Program-made: the position numbers and the translations under genes
Shown: positions 11,398-22,364 of the stretch, one piece after another
How positions within the stretch are numbered: the stretch's first letter is position 1
Layout: the number at the start of each line of letters is the position of its first letter
Notes under the pieces: generated by a model
What the model saw: only the letters and a program-made list of their open reading frames with translations
Database searches by the model: none
What the model was told of the DNA's origin: nothing
From: Cerioporus squamosus
Lineage: Eukaryota > Basidiomycota > Agaricomycetes > Polyporales > Polyporaceae
Length of the DNA stretch: 64,000 bases
Assembly: GCA_022592435.1 (NCBI GenBank)
Contig: JABYQS010000049.1
Location: 1-64,000 of the forward strand
Reading direction: 5' to 3'

Positions 11398-13505
11398 GGC
11401 AGCTCGATGAGCAACTTCAGCAGAGGGATGACGCTAACCCTTTTATCTTTGTTCGCCTCCAGCATAACTTGAGCTATGGCAAAATTGTCTCACTAAGTTT
11501 CTTCTGAATAATACCTGCTGTGTTCTGCTGCAGGTGTTCGCGTGAGCTCTCTTCACAAGGCTAAGTGGGATGTGTTCCCAGCAGCTGAGTGCATGTGAAC
11601 GCGAGCAGCCGCCGCGTACACTGAAGCATTGCGGCGAGTATCGAGACTGCTCCGCGGTGTGCTCATATCCAGACACTTGGGTCGATTCGCGGCTCCGAAA
11701 CTCATTTGTTCCTGTTACAGACCTCCCCGAGAGACAGGATCCGAGCGCACATACTGAAACGAATCGTGAGCGGAATTCCGATACCGTCCCATGACGCAGC
11801 CATGCCAAGGAGAACTTCAAGAAGAGAATACGCAGCTTCGAGATGCATGCAAATGCACTCAAGTTCTGTCTCGATGCTCAATGTGTAGCCATTTCATTGT
11901 GCGCAAGAGTTCTAGCGTCGTATACATCCTCTCTGTAATGTACAAGTCGTCCTTGCAGCTCGGACTATGCACACTCCAAGTCAGATAGCTTCGAAGTCCC
12001 GCAAAGTTCCCGCCCCAATGCCCGAGCCCATGGAACCACCCTGAAACACATACCGCTATGCGCAGGCTACTCAGCCGCATACCAGCCGACTCCGAGTCGC
12101 AGTCATGCTCGCGTTCTATCCCCGCCTTCGCCAGACATCCATGTCCTGCCTCTCCTGCCCGCCCGCGTGCCCGTACTCTGCGCGCATGCGCATTATCTGG
12201 CTTGAAGCTCAGAGTTGCGAGCTGCAGATGTGTCATGCCTGCGGACACCATGCTGGCCCGGGCGGAGACCTGCGAGCTCTGTGCGTGAGTATCATCAGCG
12301 AATACGCGGCATGCCAAGCAAGCATCTCGATGCGGAGGAAGCACTTACCGACGCGCGATGGCAGATGACACAAACAGCCGCATCGTACGAGTCCGAGTCC
12401 CGGAAGGCTGAGTCCCAACTCCCGACTGCCGGCAAAGGTGACATAGACGGCGCACGGACCTGGTCAGAGCTCGGTTCGCTCACCCGACACAAACACGGCA
12501 CAAACACAGACACGTACATAAGCCGTGCGGTGCCTTCCCCGGTTGAGTGTGTCTCCTCGTACACGTCCGCCCCGCTGTGCGAGTCGTGTCGCCCGGGCGA
12601 TCTCCTGTGGCTTCGCTGTCAATACTCGCACTCGCCATCTTCCTCGTCGTCCGCCCCGTGTACGATGTCCTGGACCGTGACGTCGCTGACACCAGGAACA
12701 GGCCCCCCGCTCCTCGACTGGTGAGTGATCCTTGCCTTGTCTCCTCCGCGCGCCAAGCACTGACAGATGGACGGTCACATGCAGGATCTGCAGAGTCATC
12801 CTCTGACTTGCGTGCCCCGGTCTCACAGACCGTCCGCGCAACGGCCCTCGCCGGTGAGTGGGCATCCCCGCCCTGTGTCCCGACGCACCAGAACTGGCTG
12901 CATCCGGCGAGTACTAGTACAGCGGACGGCTCGCGCTCGGCGTTGCTGACGGCATGGGACGGTCAGTACGCTGGGTCGGTTCTGCACGGAGATGCGGATG
13001 TACCCAGGCGCACACTCACCGGAAAGACACGGCGGAGGCGTCGTACCCGCACTCGGCGCGTGGTGGGTGGGTACGGGCGGAGCGCGATGTGCAGCAGCTA
13101 GGACTTGTGTTGAGTGATTACCCTGTCGCCTGGCGTACCGCTGTGTTGGGATTCCCATCCGAGTCAGACAGGCGTAGTTCGACGTCGAGTGGCTAGGAGC
13201 CATCATGTGTGTTTCGCTGCAGCACCGGGTCGCGATTGTGAGGGAGCGCACAGCGCAATGGCAAGGGAGTGTGGCGGATAGATGGGACAGTGCTCGTTGA
13301 AGGGACTCGGAGGGAAGAGCGCCTTGTCTAAAAGCGCGGCGGGTCTGCGAGCAGACGGAGAGTCGAGGTCCGGGGAGCCGCAAAGACACTATATGAGGCA
13401 ATATGAAGCAATGCGGACGAACAGGGGTTGGTGGGGAAGGACAACGGAGCATAAGTAATTACTACTACAATGACGCATAGACGACTCGTGGCAACGTCCA
13501 GAAGT
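11398..13505. repeat. Segmental duplication, copy B (promoter side of 10473-11397 gene)
   Basis: This copy corresponds to 25-2022, same orientation. It carries about 104 bp (near 11600-11705) absent from copy A. Beyond 13505 the two loci diverge completely. Because the repeat lies immediately 5' of a minus-strand gene, it contains that gene's promoter region. Conservation is uniform rather than codon-patterned, arguing for a recent duplication and not for an undetected gene. Confidence 0.85.
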
Positions 13506-14383
13506 AGAGCTGCGAGGAGGTTGATTAACAGTCCCCCGGCTAGCTGACTTAAGCGGCATTCTGGTCTCCAGCCGACGGCAAGCGGAGGGTCCGTGCGCCG
13601 GCGGAGGACCCCGATAGACGGGCGCGGGGATGGCGCTGGACAGGAGGAGGAGCGCGGACATGGTCGGGATGGTTGCGGGGCACGGTAAATGAGTATTATG
13701 ACCGTAGCACAATGTATTTGACATGTACACTTGCAAGTGAGGGCCGCTCTGGATCCCGTTCGAGCAAAGGCGTTGAGTAGCTCGGACGAGATCCAGCCTA
13801 GCGAATTGACGCGTGTGCTAATGGAGAGATCCCTTGCCCAAACGAGAGTGACGCGTGCTTACCTGGAGATGCCCCTCCTCGTCGATGCACTGTCCAAAAG
13901 AGCGTCTTCTGACGGGATTTGGCGGTGTCGGCGTGGCGGTAGACAGCAGAACAGAGTCCAGCGATGACACGTATAGCGTGGGTGCAGGCAGCGGTGAAGA
14001 GCAGACGGCCGTCGCCCCAGTACGCGACCGTACGCGACCGACCAGCGCTTACAGTGGGCCGCTGTACTGGTTGCCGCTGCACGTGCCGTTGAGACTGCAA
14101 AGTTCACACGTGGACTGCAAATCCGGGACCTCGCAGCTCGCTGCGAGGCGCTCTCCTCTCGCAGGTCCTCCCGCCATCCCGCTGCCGCAGCCCTCGAGCG
14201 AGCCCGCATTTGCAGTCTATCGGATTTTCAGTCCCTCGGATCCCGCCCTACCCGCATTCTATCCGCCATGTTTCTCAGGTTCATCCGCTCCCTGCCAGTA
14301 CTTATGCCCGTCAACTCCTCCCTCTCCCATCCACAACGCTCCCCATCTCCTCCTCTACCCACTGCAAGCCTGCCGTCATCGAC
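13506..14383. other. Intergenic; promoter side of the XPG-like nuclease
   Basis: No gene is supported. A 10-bp direct duplication (gtacgcgacc twice) occurs at about 14020-14040. Pyrimidine-rich sequence precedes the nuclease start codon at 14384. Confidence 0.5.
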
Positions 14384-16870
14384 ATGGGAGTAAGAGATCT
14401 GTGGAAGGTAAGCACAGCTACGCGAGCACCCATGGACAGCTCTGACACAATGGGACCTTCAGCTCGTTGAAGGCGCCTCGGAAACGTGGTCGCTACGCAC
14501 CTTGACGATACGAGAGGGGTTCGAGGGTGCTCGCCCTGAGCGGCTGTACTACCTTGGTATTGATGTCAGGTGAGTACGCATAGCACCAGTACCTAGTTTT
14601 TTTGTCGTACAGTCGCTTAAGCAACACACAGTATGTGGATGCAAGCAATGATGCACAAGTTTTCTACCGGTCACGCGCAGAGCGGCGAACAACCCGAGCT
14701 GTGTGCTCTATACTACCGCCTTGCCATGCTCGCAGAAAGACCGATTCACGCCGTGTTCGTCGTCGACGGCCCTCAACGCCCAGCCTACAAGAGGGGCAAG
14801 AAGGTCCGGACCCCTCCGCTGTGGTTAACCAACGGTTTGCGACGTCTCGTTGAGGCGTTTGGGTTCGCGTGGCTCGAGGTATGTAACCTCGAATCGACTC
14901 CCGGCATCCGTTCACACAACTATCCTCAGGCTGCTGGCGAGGCCGAGGCTGAGCTCGCCAGAATGAGTTCGCTTGGTCTTATCGACGCGGTAATGACCGA
15001 TGATAGCGATACTCTGATTTTTGGTGCCGCTGTCATCATCCGCAAGTAAGTCGTCTTTCCCGTTCTATTTTGGGCTAGTTCTCACTTAACCTACTCAGTC
15101 CCAGTTTCAAGCGAACGGGATCCGATGAGGTGAAGGTCTACCGCACGAGCAGAGTCCTCGAGAAGACAGGGTTGTCTCCCGACGATCTGTTCTTCTATGG
15201 GCTGCTTGTAGGATGCGACTATGACAAGGTACGTTTTCTGTACATAGATGTTTTCTCATATCATCTGACCTTTGTTCACGTTCAGGATGGACTCCGCAAC
15301 TGCGGACCACGAGTTGCAGCAGGTTTGATCCGATACGGCCTTGGGCGTGCCCTTCGGCGGGCGCTCGACACTTACGACGACCAGGAGCTTGTCACCTACC
15401 TTCAAGGCTGGCGTGAGCAGCTCCGGGATCGTCTTCGCGACGATCCTCTCAAGCATATCGGCCGCAAGAGCCTGAAGCTCGCCGCAAACTTCCCTGCCAC
15501 CTTCCCGAAGATACAGGCTGCAAGATGTCTTGGCTCCCCAGCTGTTCTCTCGCCCTCCGTCTATGACACCGTGCTCCAGCCGCAGTCAATCAACTTCAGC
15601 AAGCTCGGCGCTACCTGCGAGTTGTTCTTCGGATGGGGGAACGCAGCCGAGATCATCAAGACGTTCCGCTCTACGCTGTGGTCTGATGAAGTCACCCGGA
15701 TGTTGGTCAGCGAGGGTCTGACCCGCGAAGGCATCTCATCCACCGTAAGTCAGCATACTTCTCATTCCCATCACTCTCTGACATTTCTACAGGTCGGTCG
15801 AGCGCGTTCTTTGCTTGAGCTGTCGTTCAAGGCTGTGGGAAACACACCGGCGTTTGGCTACGCGATGTGCCGCCTCGAGGTTACCGACAATGGCCTGAGC
15901 GACGAAGCCAGGGAGGCGTTGCAAGGTCTGAGGCCATACCCTTTGACGGCGACAACATCCGAGGAGGAGGTGTTTCGGAAGAGCAAGGAGCCGCTCATCA
16001 TACGGGTCCCAGCCCTCATCCTCGAACGCGCTCGTCCGTGGCTCATCACACCGGCCTACAAGACAGAGGGATACAACTACGGTCGGGTTGACGGGGTCCG
16101 TCGGTCGCGCGATGATGTGGTATGTCGTGTTGCCCTACTGTGCCGAACGTTACGCTCACGCTTTGTACTAGAACACCGCATCGTCGTCGTCGTCGACAAA
16201 GCATGCCACCCCAGCTAAGAAGATGCGGCCGCCTCAGGGACGTGCAGGCGTGCAGGACGCAGCCGACATGAGTTCGGCTTTGGACTCGTCGTGCTGTTCA
16301 CCGTCGCTGCACGCAGGTTCATCGTCATCGTGCGACTGCGCATCCATGCCGTCTTCGCGCGCCACCGCGACTACGCCGTCTTCCGCGACCATGCCGTCTT
16401 CACGCGCCACCGCGACCACGCCGACTTCCGCAACCATGCCATCCTCACGCGCCACCGCGACTACGCCGTCTTCGCGCGCCACAGCGACCACACCTTCCGC
16501 GACCACGCCATCGTCATGCGCCTCCATGTCTGCGTCGTCTTCGCGCGCCACCGCGACTTCACCTACGCTGTGCAGCACCTCGTCTCAGTCGTCATTGCAC
16601 GCCTCCCCATCCGCGTCGTCTCCGCGCGCCAGTGCAACCTCGTCTTCACTGTGCAGCACCTCGTCTCGGTCGTCAGGCACCTCGTCTCGATCGTCAGGCA
16701 CCTTGTCTCGGTCGTCATCCCGCACCGTTATGCCTGCATCAACGTTCCAGATCCCGCATGTTCTGGAGGACGTAATTATTGACCTGACTATACCTGAGAC
16801 TCGCCCGCGTCGTGCTCGTCAATTGGCTATCTACAACACTGATGATATTATTGATCTTACTGTAGATTAG
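14384..16870 (+). CDS. XPG/FEN1-superfamily nuclease, GEN1/Yen1-like, with C-terminal SIM-like motifs
   Basis: Eight exons (14384-14407, 14463-14569, 14632-14878, 14930-15045, 15099-15228, 15286-15744, 15793-16119, 16172-16870) join in frame to 702 residues. The start MGVRDLWKL is the classic FEN/XPG N-terminus. The acidic active-site set is present: GIDVS, VFVVDGPQRP, AAGEAEAELA, VMTDDSDTLIFG and GCDYDKDGL, followed by a helix-hairpin-helix-like stretch. Such enzymes cut branched DNA; GEN1/Yen1 resolve Holliday junctions. The order of motifs (continuous N and I regions) fits GEN1/FEN better than XPG. The last exon is a Ser/Thr/Ala-rich repeat region ending in two SUMO-interacting-like motifs, VIIDLTIPE and DIIDLTVD. 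The stop lies only 62 bp from the stop of the convergent recombinase gene. Related genes are multicopy in agaricomycetes, so mobile-element cargo is possible. Confidence 0.85.
16355..16725 (+). repeat. Coding minisatellites in the nuclease tail
   Basis: Units encoding (S)SRATATTP(S)SATMP recur between about 16355 and 16510, and a 24-bp unit containing cgtctcg(g/a)tcgtcaggcac recurs at about 16665-16715. They encode Ser/Thr/Ala-rich linker that separates the catalytic region from the terminal SIM-like motifs. Length polymorphism between strains is likely. Confidence 0.7.
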
Positions 16871-16932
16871 TTCACATGTCGCGCAGCCTTCTTCTTGTCA
16901 TTCTGATGCTCGATGTAACATATATTTCTTGA

Positions 16933-18666
16933 CTAGTAACAAGGACAAGTGCGACCACATTTGGAGCAAGGGGCAAGCACTTCACGATCCGGGTTGAAGT
17001 AGTCCTCTCGTTGTGCCGGCTTGTCGACCCACGAGAGCAAGTACTTGAAGATCGTTCCTGGATGGTCGAAGTCTTCGGCCCACCCTCCCCAATCGCAGAT
17101 CTTACGGAAGTCCCACCGCAGCTCCGTGTGGAGATACTGGCAACCTCCGCGGCGGAAAGAATGGGTCCCGTACGAGCGTGGGTCGACACCGATGTCAATG
17201 AGATTGTTTCGGAAACACTGTAGAAAGTTCTTCGTCGACTAAGAACTTCTCAGCAGGAGAACATCGGGACACATTACTGAAGGACGTACCATGCGAGCGT
17301 CGGCAAAAGTGCTGACCTCATCACTGCCATGACGGCGTGAACGGAACACGAATCCAGACCGCTCAACGCCCATCTTGTGGCATAGCAACCACCATTCCGC
17401 GAGCGCGGCCACCGGGCACATCCACGGGCGGTCGAGATCTTCGTATAGCAGGAACGGGTAGATTTCTGCAGTACATAGAACAATCAGATCGTCAGTGGAA
17501 CTCGAGGTAGCACATGGTGAGCGAACTTACCGCCTAGCTGGTGCGTCTTCCGAAACGGGAGCTTGAGCCTGACGCAGTTGTGGCCGTTCACAACGATAAA
17601 CTCAATGTCCGTCCACAGGATGCGAAGAGTCTCTTCGAAGCGCAGTAGGCACTTCATCGAGATCGTATATGAAGCTGTCATCATTACCCGGGTCTTGTAC
17701 CCGCCCCAATCTGTCGTGTGGTCACCCTTGCGCTTGTGCGGGCGTGTCTCCGATGTCTGCGGGTAGTTCTGGTTGAAGTAATAGAGCTCCTTCATGGTGA
17801 GGTGGTCCATGGCGCGTGCGCTCGTGACGACCTCGGAGCCAGATCGAACCTGATGATATCAGAACAGATTGGAATCAGTATGTCAGCCCACGGCCGCAAT
17901 AAGTAGCAACTGGCATGAACATGCATACCTTCCGCCGGCGCAAGCTAATCATGTATTCGGAAACGACCACGGACAGGGACGGGTTGCCGTAGAAAGTTCC
18001 GGGAAGGTTGGGGTTCTCGCACCACATCTGCGTGCCGATCTTGAAGCCGCGCCCGAACTTGTGGCTTACTGCGGCCCTCATCTTCTGGGCGCGTGCGTAG
18101 GAGACGCGCTCGATGCTGATATCCTTCAGTTCTCCGGTGATGAGATCGATATCGTCCGCCCTTATATCAGATGACACGTTAGCTCGTTCATACCGAAGAA
18201 GTTGAACTCGAGTGGCAACTTACTTCGACATGATCCAGGCAGTCACCCACACCGGAGTCTCGGACGGAAGCGTTCTCCAGAAGCCGTCCTCCTTCTGGGT
18301 CTCCTCGATGAACCCGTATTCTACGCAGAACTCGGTGAACGTCTTCCATAAACTGCGGGAAGAAGGTCAGCATGAGCGCGCACAGGGCCTGAAGGTGACC
18401 TACTTGCGATACTCGTGTGCGGTGCCTGGAACGACAACGTGTTCTGACGCTTTCTCAATAGTCTTCGCAAGGTTGCTCATGTCTGTCTTCGCTTTCTTCC
18501 GAGAAGCTGGAGAGGACTCGCGCAGGTACGATGGGTCCCGGGCGAGCTCGTCGTCAATCTCCCCGGCGGCCTCCATGGACTCTTTCTCAGCCTCGACATC
18601 ATCTTCAATCTCGGCCCACGCTACCGTCTCCCGGGATTTAGAGATCCCCTTCAACCTGTCGGCCAT
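16933..18666 (-). CDS. Crypton-like tyrosine recombinase
   Basis: Six exons (18404-18666, 18224-18352, 17929-18160, 17531-17849, 17290-17465, 16933-17217) join in frame to 467 residues. The N-terminal half has a core-binding-like region (LWKTFTEFCVEYGFIEE). The catalytic half shows the box-I arginine in CLLRFEETLRILW, the HxxR box in YGTHSFRRGGCQYL, and a candidate nucleophile tyrosine in TIFKYLLSW about 40 residues later. A Cys cluster (CSKCGRTCPC) ends the protein. This arrangement matches fungal tyrosine recombinases of Crypton-type DNA transposons, which move through circular intermediates without terminal inverted repeats. All catalytic residues are present, so the enzyme may be active. 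It is divergent from the SAP-domain gene across a 230-bp promoter and convergent with the nuclease. Confidence 0.8.
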
Positions 18667-18896
18667 AGCGCAGTCGAGTATTCACGGTGAGGGACAGAGG
18701 GGGTACGCGACAAGCCGGTTTGTGTACAAAATGCGGTGGCAGCAGCGGATAAATTCTAATTTGGGTCGAGTGATCGGAGGGCGTAGGCGAGAGAACTTTA
18801 GGTCGCAGGCTCGGTCGAACGTAACTCACACATGTACACTATGTCACTCAATAATGAAGAGAGGCCGCATGGGGCTGGCAACATACTCACGCTGCC
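18667..18896. promoter_or_regulatory. Bidirectional promoter between recombinase and SAP gene
   Basis: These 230 bp separate two start codons on opposite strands and must carry both promoters. No clear TATA box or repeated operator is visible. The shared promoter suggests co-expression of the two proteins. Confidence 0.5.
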
Positions 18897-20720
18897 ATGT
18901 CCTGGTCAGAGCATCAACCGAGACGATCGCCAGTTCAAAACCTACCAGCTGAAGATGTGAGTGGCCGTGTCAGCACTCGTCCAACATAGGAGCTTACCAG
19001 TCTGCCAGCAAACCGCCTCCAAAAGTCGCTGAACTCCGGAATCACCTCGCGGCGTTGGGTCTCACAAAGTCGGGCAAGCAAGCAGAGCTGGTAGAACGTC
19101 TGCGGCGGTTCTCGGAGAACCCGGACCAGTGGAACAGGTGCGTCGCGAGTTCTAACAGCCTCTTGTCTGTGTTCCTGACTGGAAGTCGCACGAACATTAG
19201 CATTCTTTTCCCGGCACGAGGACGACAGCGAGGCGACATTTCCCAGCAGACGGCAAAGAAGAGTCGCACTGCGCAGCGGATCATCGAGACTTTCGGAGCG
19301 CGAGAGGCTGAACTCACCTATCAGTCCAAGAAGAGCGGCGCACAGACTAGGCCAATCGCACAGATGTCCGCACAGAGGGAAACCGCGAACGATGCGTGGG
19401 TGAGTCGCAGTAGTGCGTGTGCAAGTTCGAAATAGGTGACAAGTTCCCACCCTAGGCCACGGCGGTCATGCGTAAGCGCAAGGCGGCGCAGACAGCTGCA
19501 GCCTCTAGCACAGAGCCAAGTACTGCAGAAACACCAGGAGCGGTCGCCGAAGGGACAGACATCGCAGAGGGACAACAGAGGGGCGACATGGTAAGTAACA
19601 AACCACGCGCCGCGGTACCCAGATCTGACATAAGCTGCATGAACGCCAGGATATCCGACGACTCGCACGGCATATCGGGACCGTCGATCGGGGTCTGCAC
19701 AACCGTTTGGGGGCCGTGCAGTCTCAGCTCAGCGACCTCCAGACAGGTCTAGCTATATTCTCAGCCACGCAGCTCCGAGCGCAAGCATCAGCAAGCACCT
19801 CAGCACTTCCCCAGGCCTCTGCGCTCGCTCACGTTCCCATGCTCGATCTCGGCTCTCACCTTGCGCTAGCACCACCGTTGTTACTTGGTGTTCCAGCATC
19901 CAGCGTGGCGTGCGACCGCGGTTCCAACACCGGCACGGCAACCAGCATCAGCGGCGTCGTGAGCATCACCGGGCCCTCTCCGAGTCCGAGCCCTGGACCT
20001 CACTATCAGCTCTCGATGCCAATCCCTCAAGGCGTTACCATCCCACGGGAGGCCATACCGGCGCGGAACCTGGTGATCATCAATCTTGACGGAGATGAGT
20101 TCGCGTTCGACAGGACTCAGGTCCCGAACCCACCTAAGGTGAGCTTTGCAAACGACCTGCCACGGCTCTTCCGTGAATGGCACGCGTCGGAAATCCTCAC
20201 CGTGAACGGGCGCGGCATACCCGTCAAGCACTGGGACCTCTTCTACAAGAAGCGCATTGGGATTAAGCAGCACGCCTGGGATGTGGTCCGGGTCCAGTGG
20301 GGTAACTGGAAGGTGTGTTTCAGTTTCTGATGAGACTATCGCAGCACTTCTGATATGTTCAAACAGTTTCTTGTCACAGAACGCGAAACGTTCTCATCTG
20401 AAGCCATGTTCTGGGCCAAGTACAGCGACAGCGAGGGCAATCGGCTGAATTTCCAGAAGATCCTCGACATCCTTCAGGGATCCCGCCAGACAGACGACGA
20501 TCGCGACGCTGCGGCTGCGCTTTGGTTCTTCGATGGCAACCTCGGTCAGCTCGGTGCCCACGGCTACTTTGACTACAAGAAGTCCGGGAATCACTACGTC
20601 TGCACGAAGACGCAGACCATCGCCAGCAAATGGCGCAAGCTTCTCCGCGAGCGCAAGGACGTCGCAGAGCTCTGGGAACTTGCCCGCGCGGCCTCTCCGC
20701 TGTCTGACTTCAACGTTTAA
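18897..20720 (+). CDS. SAP-domain protein paired with the tyrosine recombinase
   Basis: Model: 18897-18956, 19001-19137, 19201-19399 (start alternatively 19186), 19456-19590, 19650-20312 and 20367-20720, 515 residues. Residues about 28-60 form a SAP-like DNA-binding helix pair (VAELRNHLAALGLTKSGKQ, then AELVERLRRF). A middle Ala/Ser/Pro-rich linker follows. The C-terminal 200 residues hold a conserved aromatic-rich module: LPRLFREW, NGRGIPVKHWDLFYKKR, IKQHAWDVVRVQWGNWK and a final Trp/Lys-rich helix. That module loosely recalls the GCR1_C DNA-binding domain which classic Cryptons carry fused to the recombinase; the resemblance is weak and needs a profile search. Role inferred: a DNA-binding partner of the recombinase. 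Confidence 0.65.
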
Positions 20721-21643
20721 TCTCTCGCGTCCCCTCGCTCAAGGTGAGACTGCTCCCATCTCGGCCCCCAGTCACGCTGACCACTCGTATCCAGCACATC
20801 TATGCCGGCGCGCCCTCTCGCACATGTCCTCTCCTTTGTACACGCACTCACACACACTCCTTATCTTGACGAACACCCGACCACGACAGGCTTCGGGACC
20901 GAGCCGCTTTCCTTTCATGTACACCCCCCACACTCATCCTGTGACTCGCGCGTTGCCCAGACTAGACTCGCGCGTTGCAGACTAGACTCGCGCGTTGCCC
21001 GGACGATCCCCCATGACATCATGCCCATAGCTTACTAAGTTCCTGTATAGTCGCATATCTGTACAGCCCACTATTGTGCATCTTGTACAGTCCTAGTGAG
21101 GACTTCTAATCGACGCCGCAGCTTTCTACCGTCGACCGACCAGGAGGAACCAGGAGGAATAACGGCTTTATTTTCTAGGTAAGTCCTCTGCCGGCCGACA
21201 AGTCCCCCGGCACGCCGCCGCCTCGAGCTCCGACCCAATCCCGCCCGGAATGGGACATCCGACGACGCGGACGACCCCCCATTATCCGCTCGCTCGTCGA
21301 TCGCGCACTCCGGGGGCCAGGGAGAGGAGAGAGGGGCCAGGGGAACGCCAAGCGGGCGTTTTGGAGGCCGGATGCCCGATTAGGCAAGGCGCCCGCGCGG
21401 GACCAGAGGTTGGCGCCCGAGGGACTGCGAATCTCCACCAGGAAGCCCGTCAGTGCGGCCTGACAGCACATGCTCGATATGGGCTCAGAGACACCATGTA
21501 TGGACAGGCCTCCCGACGCACCGATCCATCCGCGACAGTCCGTCGCGCATCGTCGACGACGTCAGCGATTCGACACACATATAGATGCAGTAGGGGCCGT
21601 TTGTCGAACGACCTGTCGTGCCCCTCTCCTCTCCCCGCCAGTC
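20721..21643. other. Intergenic, no gene seen
   Basis: The stretch holds a short tandem repeat (listed separately) and a short direct duplication (accaggagga twice near 21140-21160). Downstream, the DNA becomes GC-rich toward the start of the first peroxidase gene at 21644. No frame has recognisable domains. Confidence 0.5.
20943..21000. repeat. Short tandem repeat, 20-22 bp unit, three copies
   Basis: The unit gactcgcgcgttgc followed by agacta starts at 20943, 20965 and 20985. The first copy has two extra bases. It lies about 220 bp after the SAP gene stop and could mark the right side of the candidate Crypton-like element. Confidence 0.8.
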
Positions 21644-22364
21644 ATGTCGACTCTCTTCGCTCGCAGCCTCGCTCGACAGGCGACCCACGCCATCGCCCGT
21701 CGCGTCGTGAACGCCCCCGCTCGTGGCATAATGACTCTGAAGGACCACAAGGCACGTCCTGCAGTCGGGAGTCGCGACAGGAGTTTCAGATAGCTGACGC
21801 GGGCCCAGTATACGGCTCATGCCACGGCGAGCGGACAAGGGCGCAACGGCCAAGTCACATCCGATGACGACTGTGGACTGCAACTTCGTCTTGCCATGCC
21901 CAGATCCCTCGGCGGCAAAGGCGACGGGCAGAACCCAGAGCAGCTCTTCGCTATGGGCTACGCAGGTGCCTATATGCGCTTCTCTCTCTGTCGGTCTGCG
22001 ATGCAAATCACGCAATGACGGTACGCACCCACAGCGTGCTTCCTCAGCGCGATGCAGCTCGTCGCCGGTCAGACCGGCAAGTCCGAGATGGCCAAGAACG
22101 CCACGGTGCACACGCAGGTCCACATGGGGCAACCAGAGGGCATGGACGGGTACGGCCTCGAGGTAGACATTCAGGTCGAGGGTGTGGACGACATGGAGCT
22201 CATCGAGGCAGGGCACAAGGTGAGCGGACCCATCCTGGCCCTGACGACAGAATTCCTTGGGGCGTCGGGAGCGCCCCCGCTGAATGCCTACCCCGCCTCC
22301 ACAGGCGTGCCCGTACAGCCGAGCGTTAGCCAAGGGCGTTGTCGTCAACGTGAGCAAGAAGTAA
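21644..22364 (+). CDS. Organic hydroperoxide resistance (Ohr/OsmC) protein, copy 1
   Basis: Exons 21644-21751, 21809-21965, 22035-22219 and 22305-22364 join to 169 residues. Ohr enzymes reduce organic and lipid hydroperoxides with a reactive Cys pair. Both cysteines are present: GYAACFLSAM (the Cys codon lies at the start of exon 3) and KACPYSRAL. The signature GGKGDGQNPEQLF is intact. Residues 1-28 are Arg/Ala-rich without acidic residues and look like a mitochondrial leader. The first intron has a GC-AG donor (aag|gcacgt), aligned with a normal GT-AG intron in copy 2. Two further introns are absent from copy 2. The neighbouring copy makes this a tandem duplication; fungal Ohr is widely taken to be of bacterial origin. 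Confidence 0.85.

Larger units (their letters stand above)
16871..20720. mobile_element. Candidate Crypton-like element (ends not resolved)
   Basis: The recombinase and SAP genes form a divergent pair with no host gene between them. Cryptons lack terminal inverted repeats and leave only short direct repeats, so ends cannot be placed from one copy. The limits given are the coding limits. The element could extend left to include the XPG-like nuclease (from about 13.5 kb) and right toward 21.6 kb. Confidence 0.5.

Noticed and set aside
14010..14042. Repeated gtacgcgaccg as recombinase attachment site
   Set aside because: Only two adjacent copies, with no matching copy on the right side of the recombinase region.
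16291..16782. 163-codon Val/His/Arg-rich frame overlapping the nuclease tail
   Set aside because: Generated by the coding minisatellite read in the wrong frame.
20946..21003. Possible CRISPR-like array
   Set aside because: The three 20-22 bp units are directly adjacent without unique spacers and the organism is a fungus.
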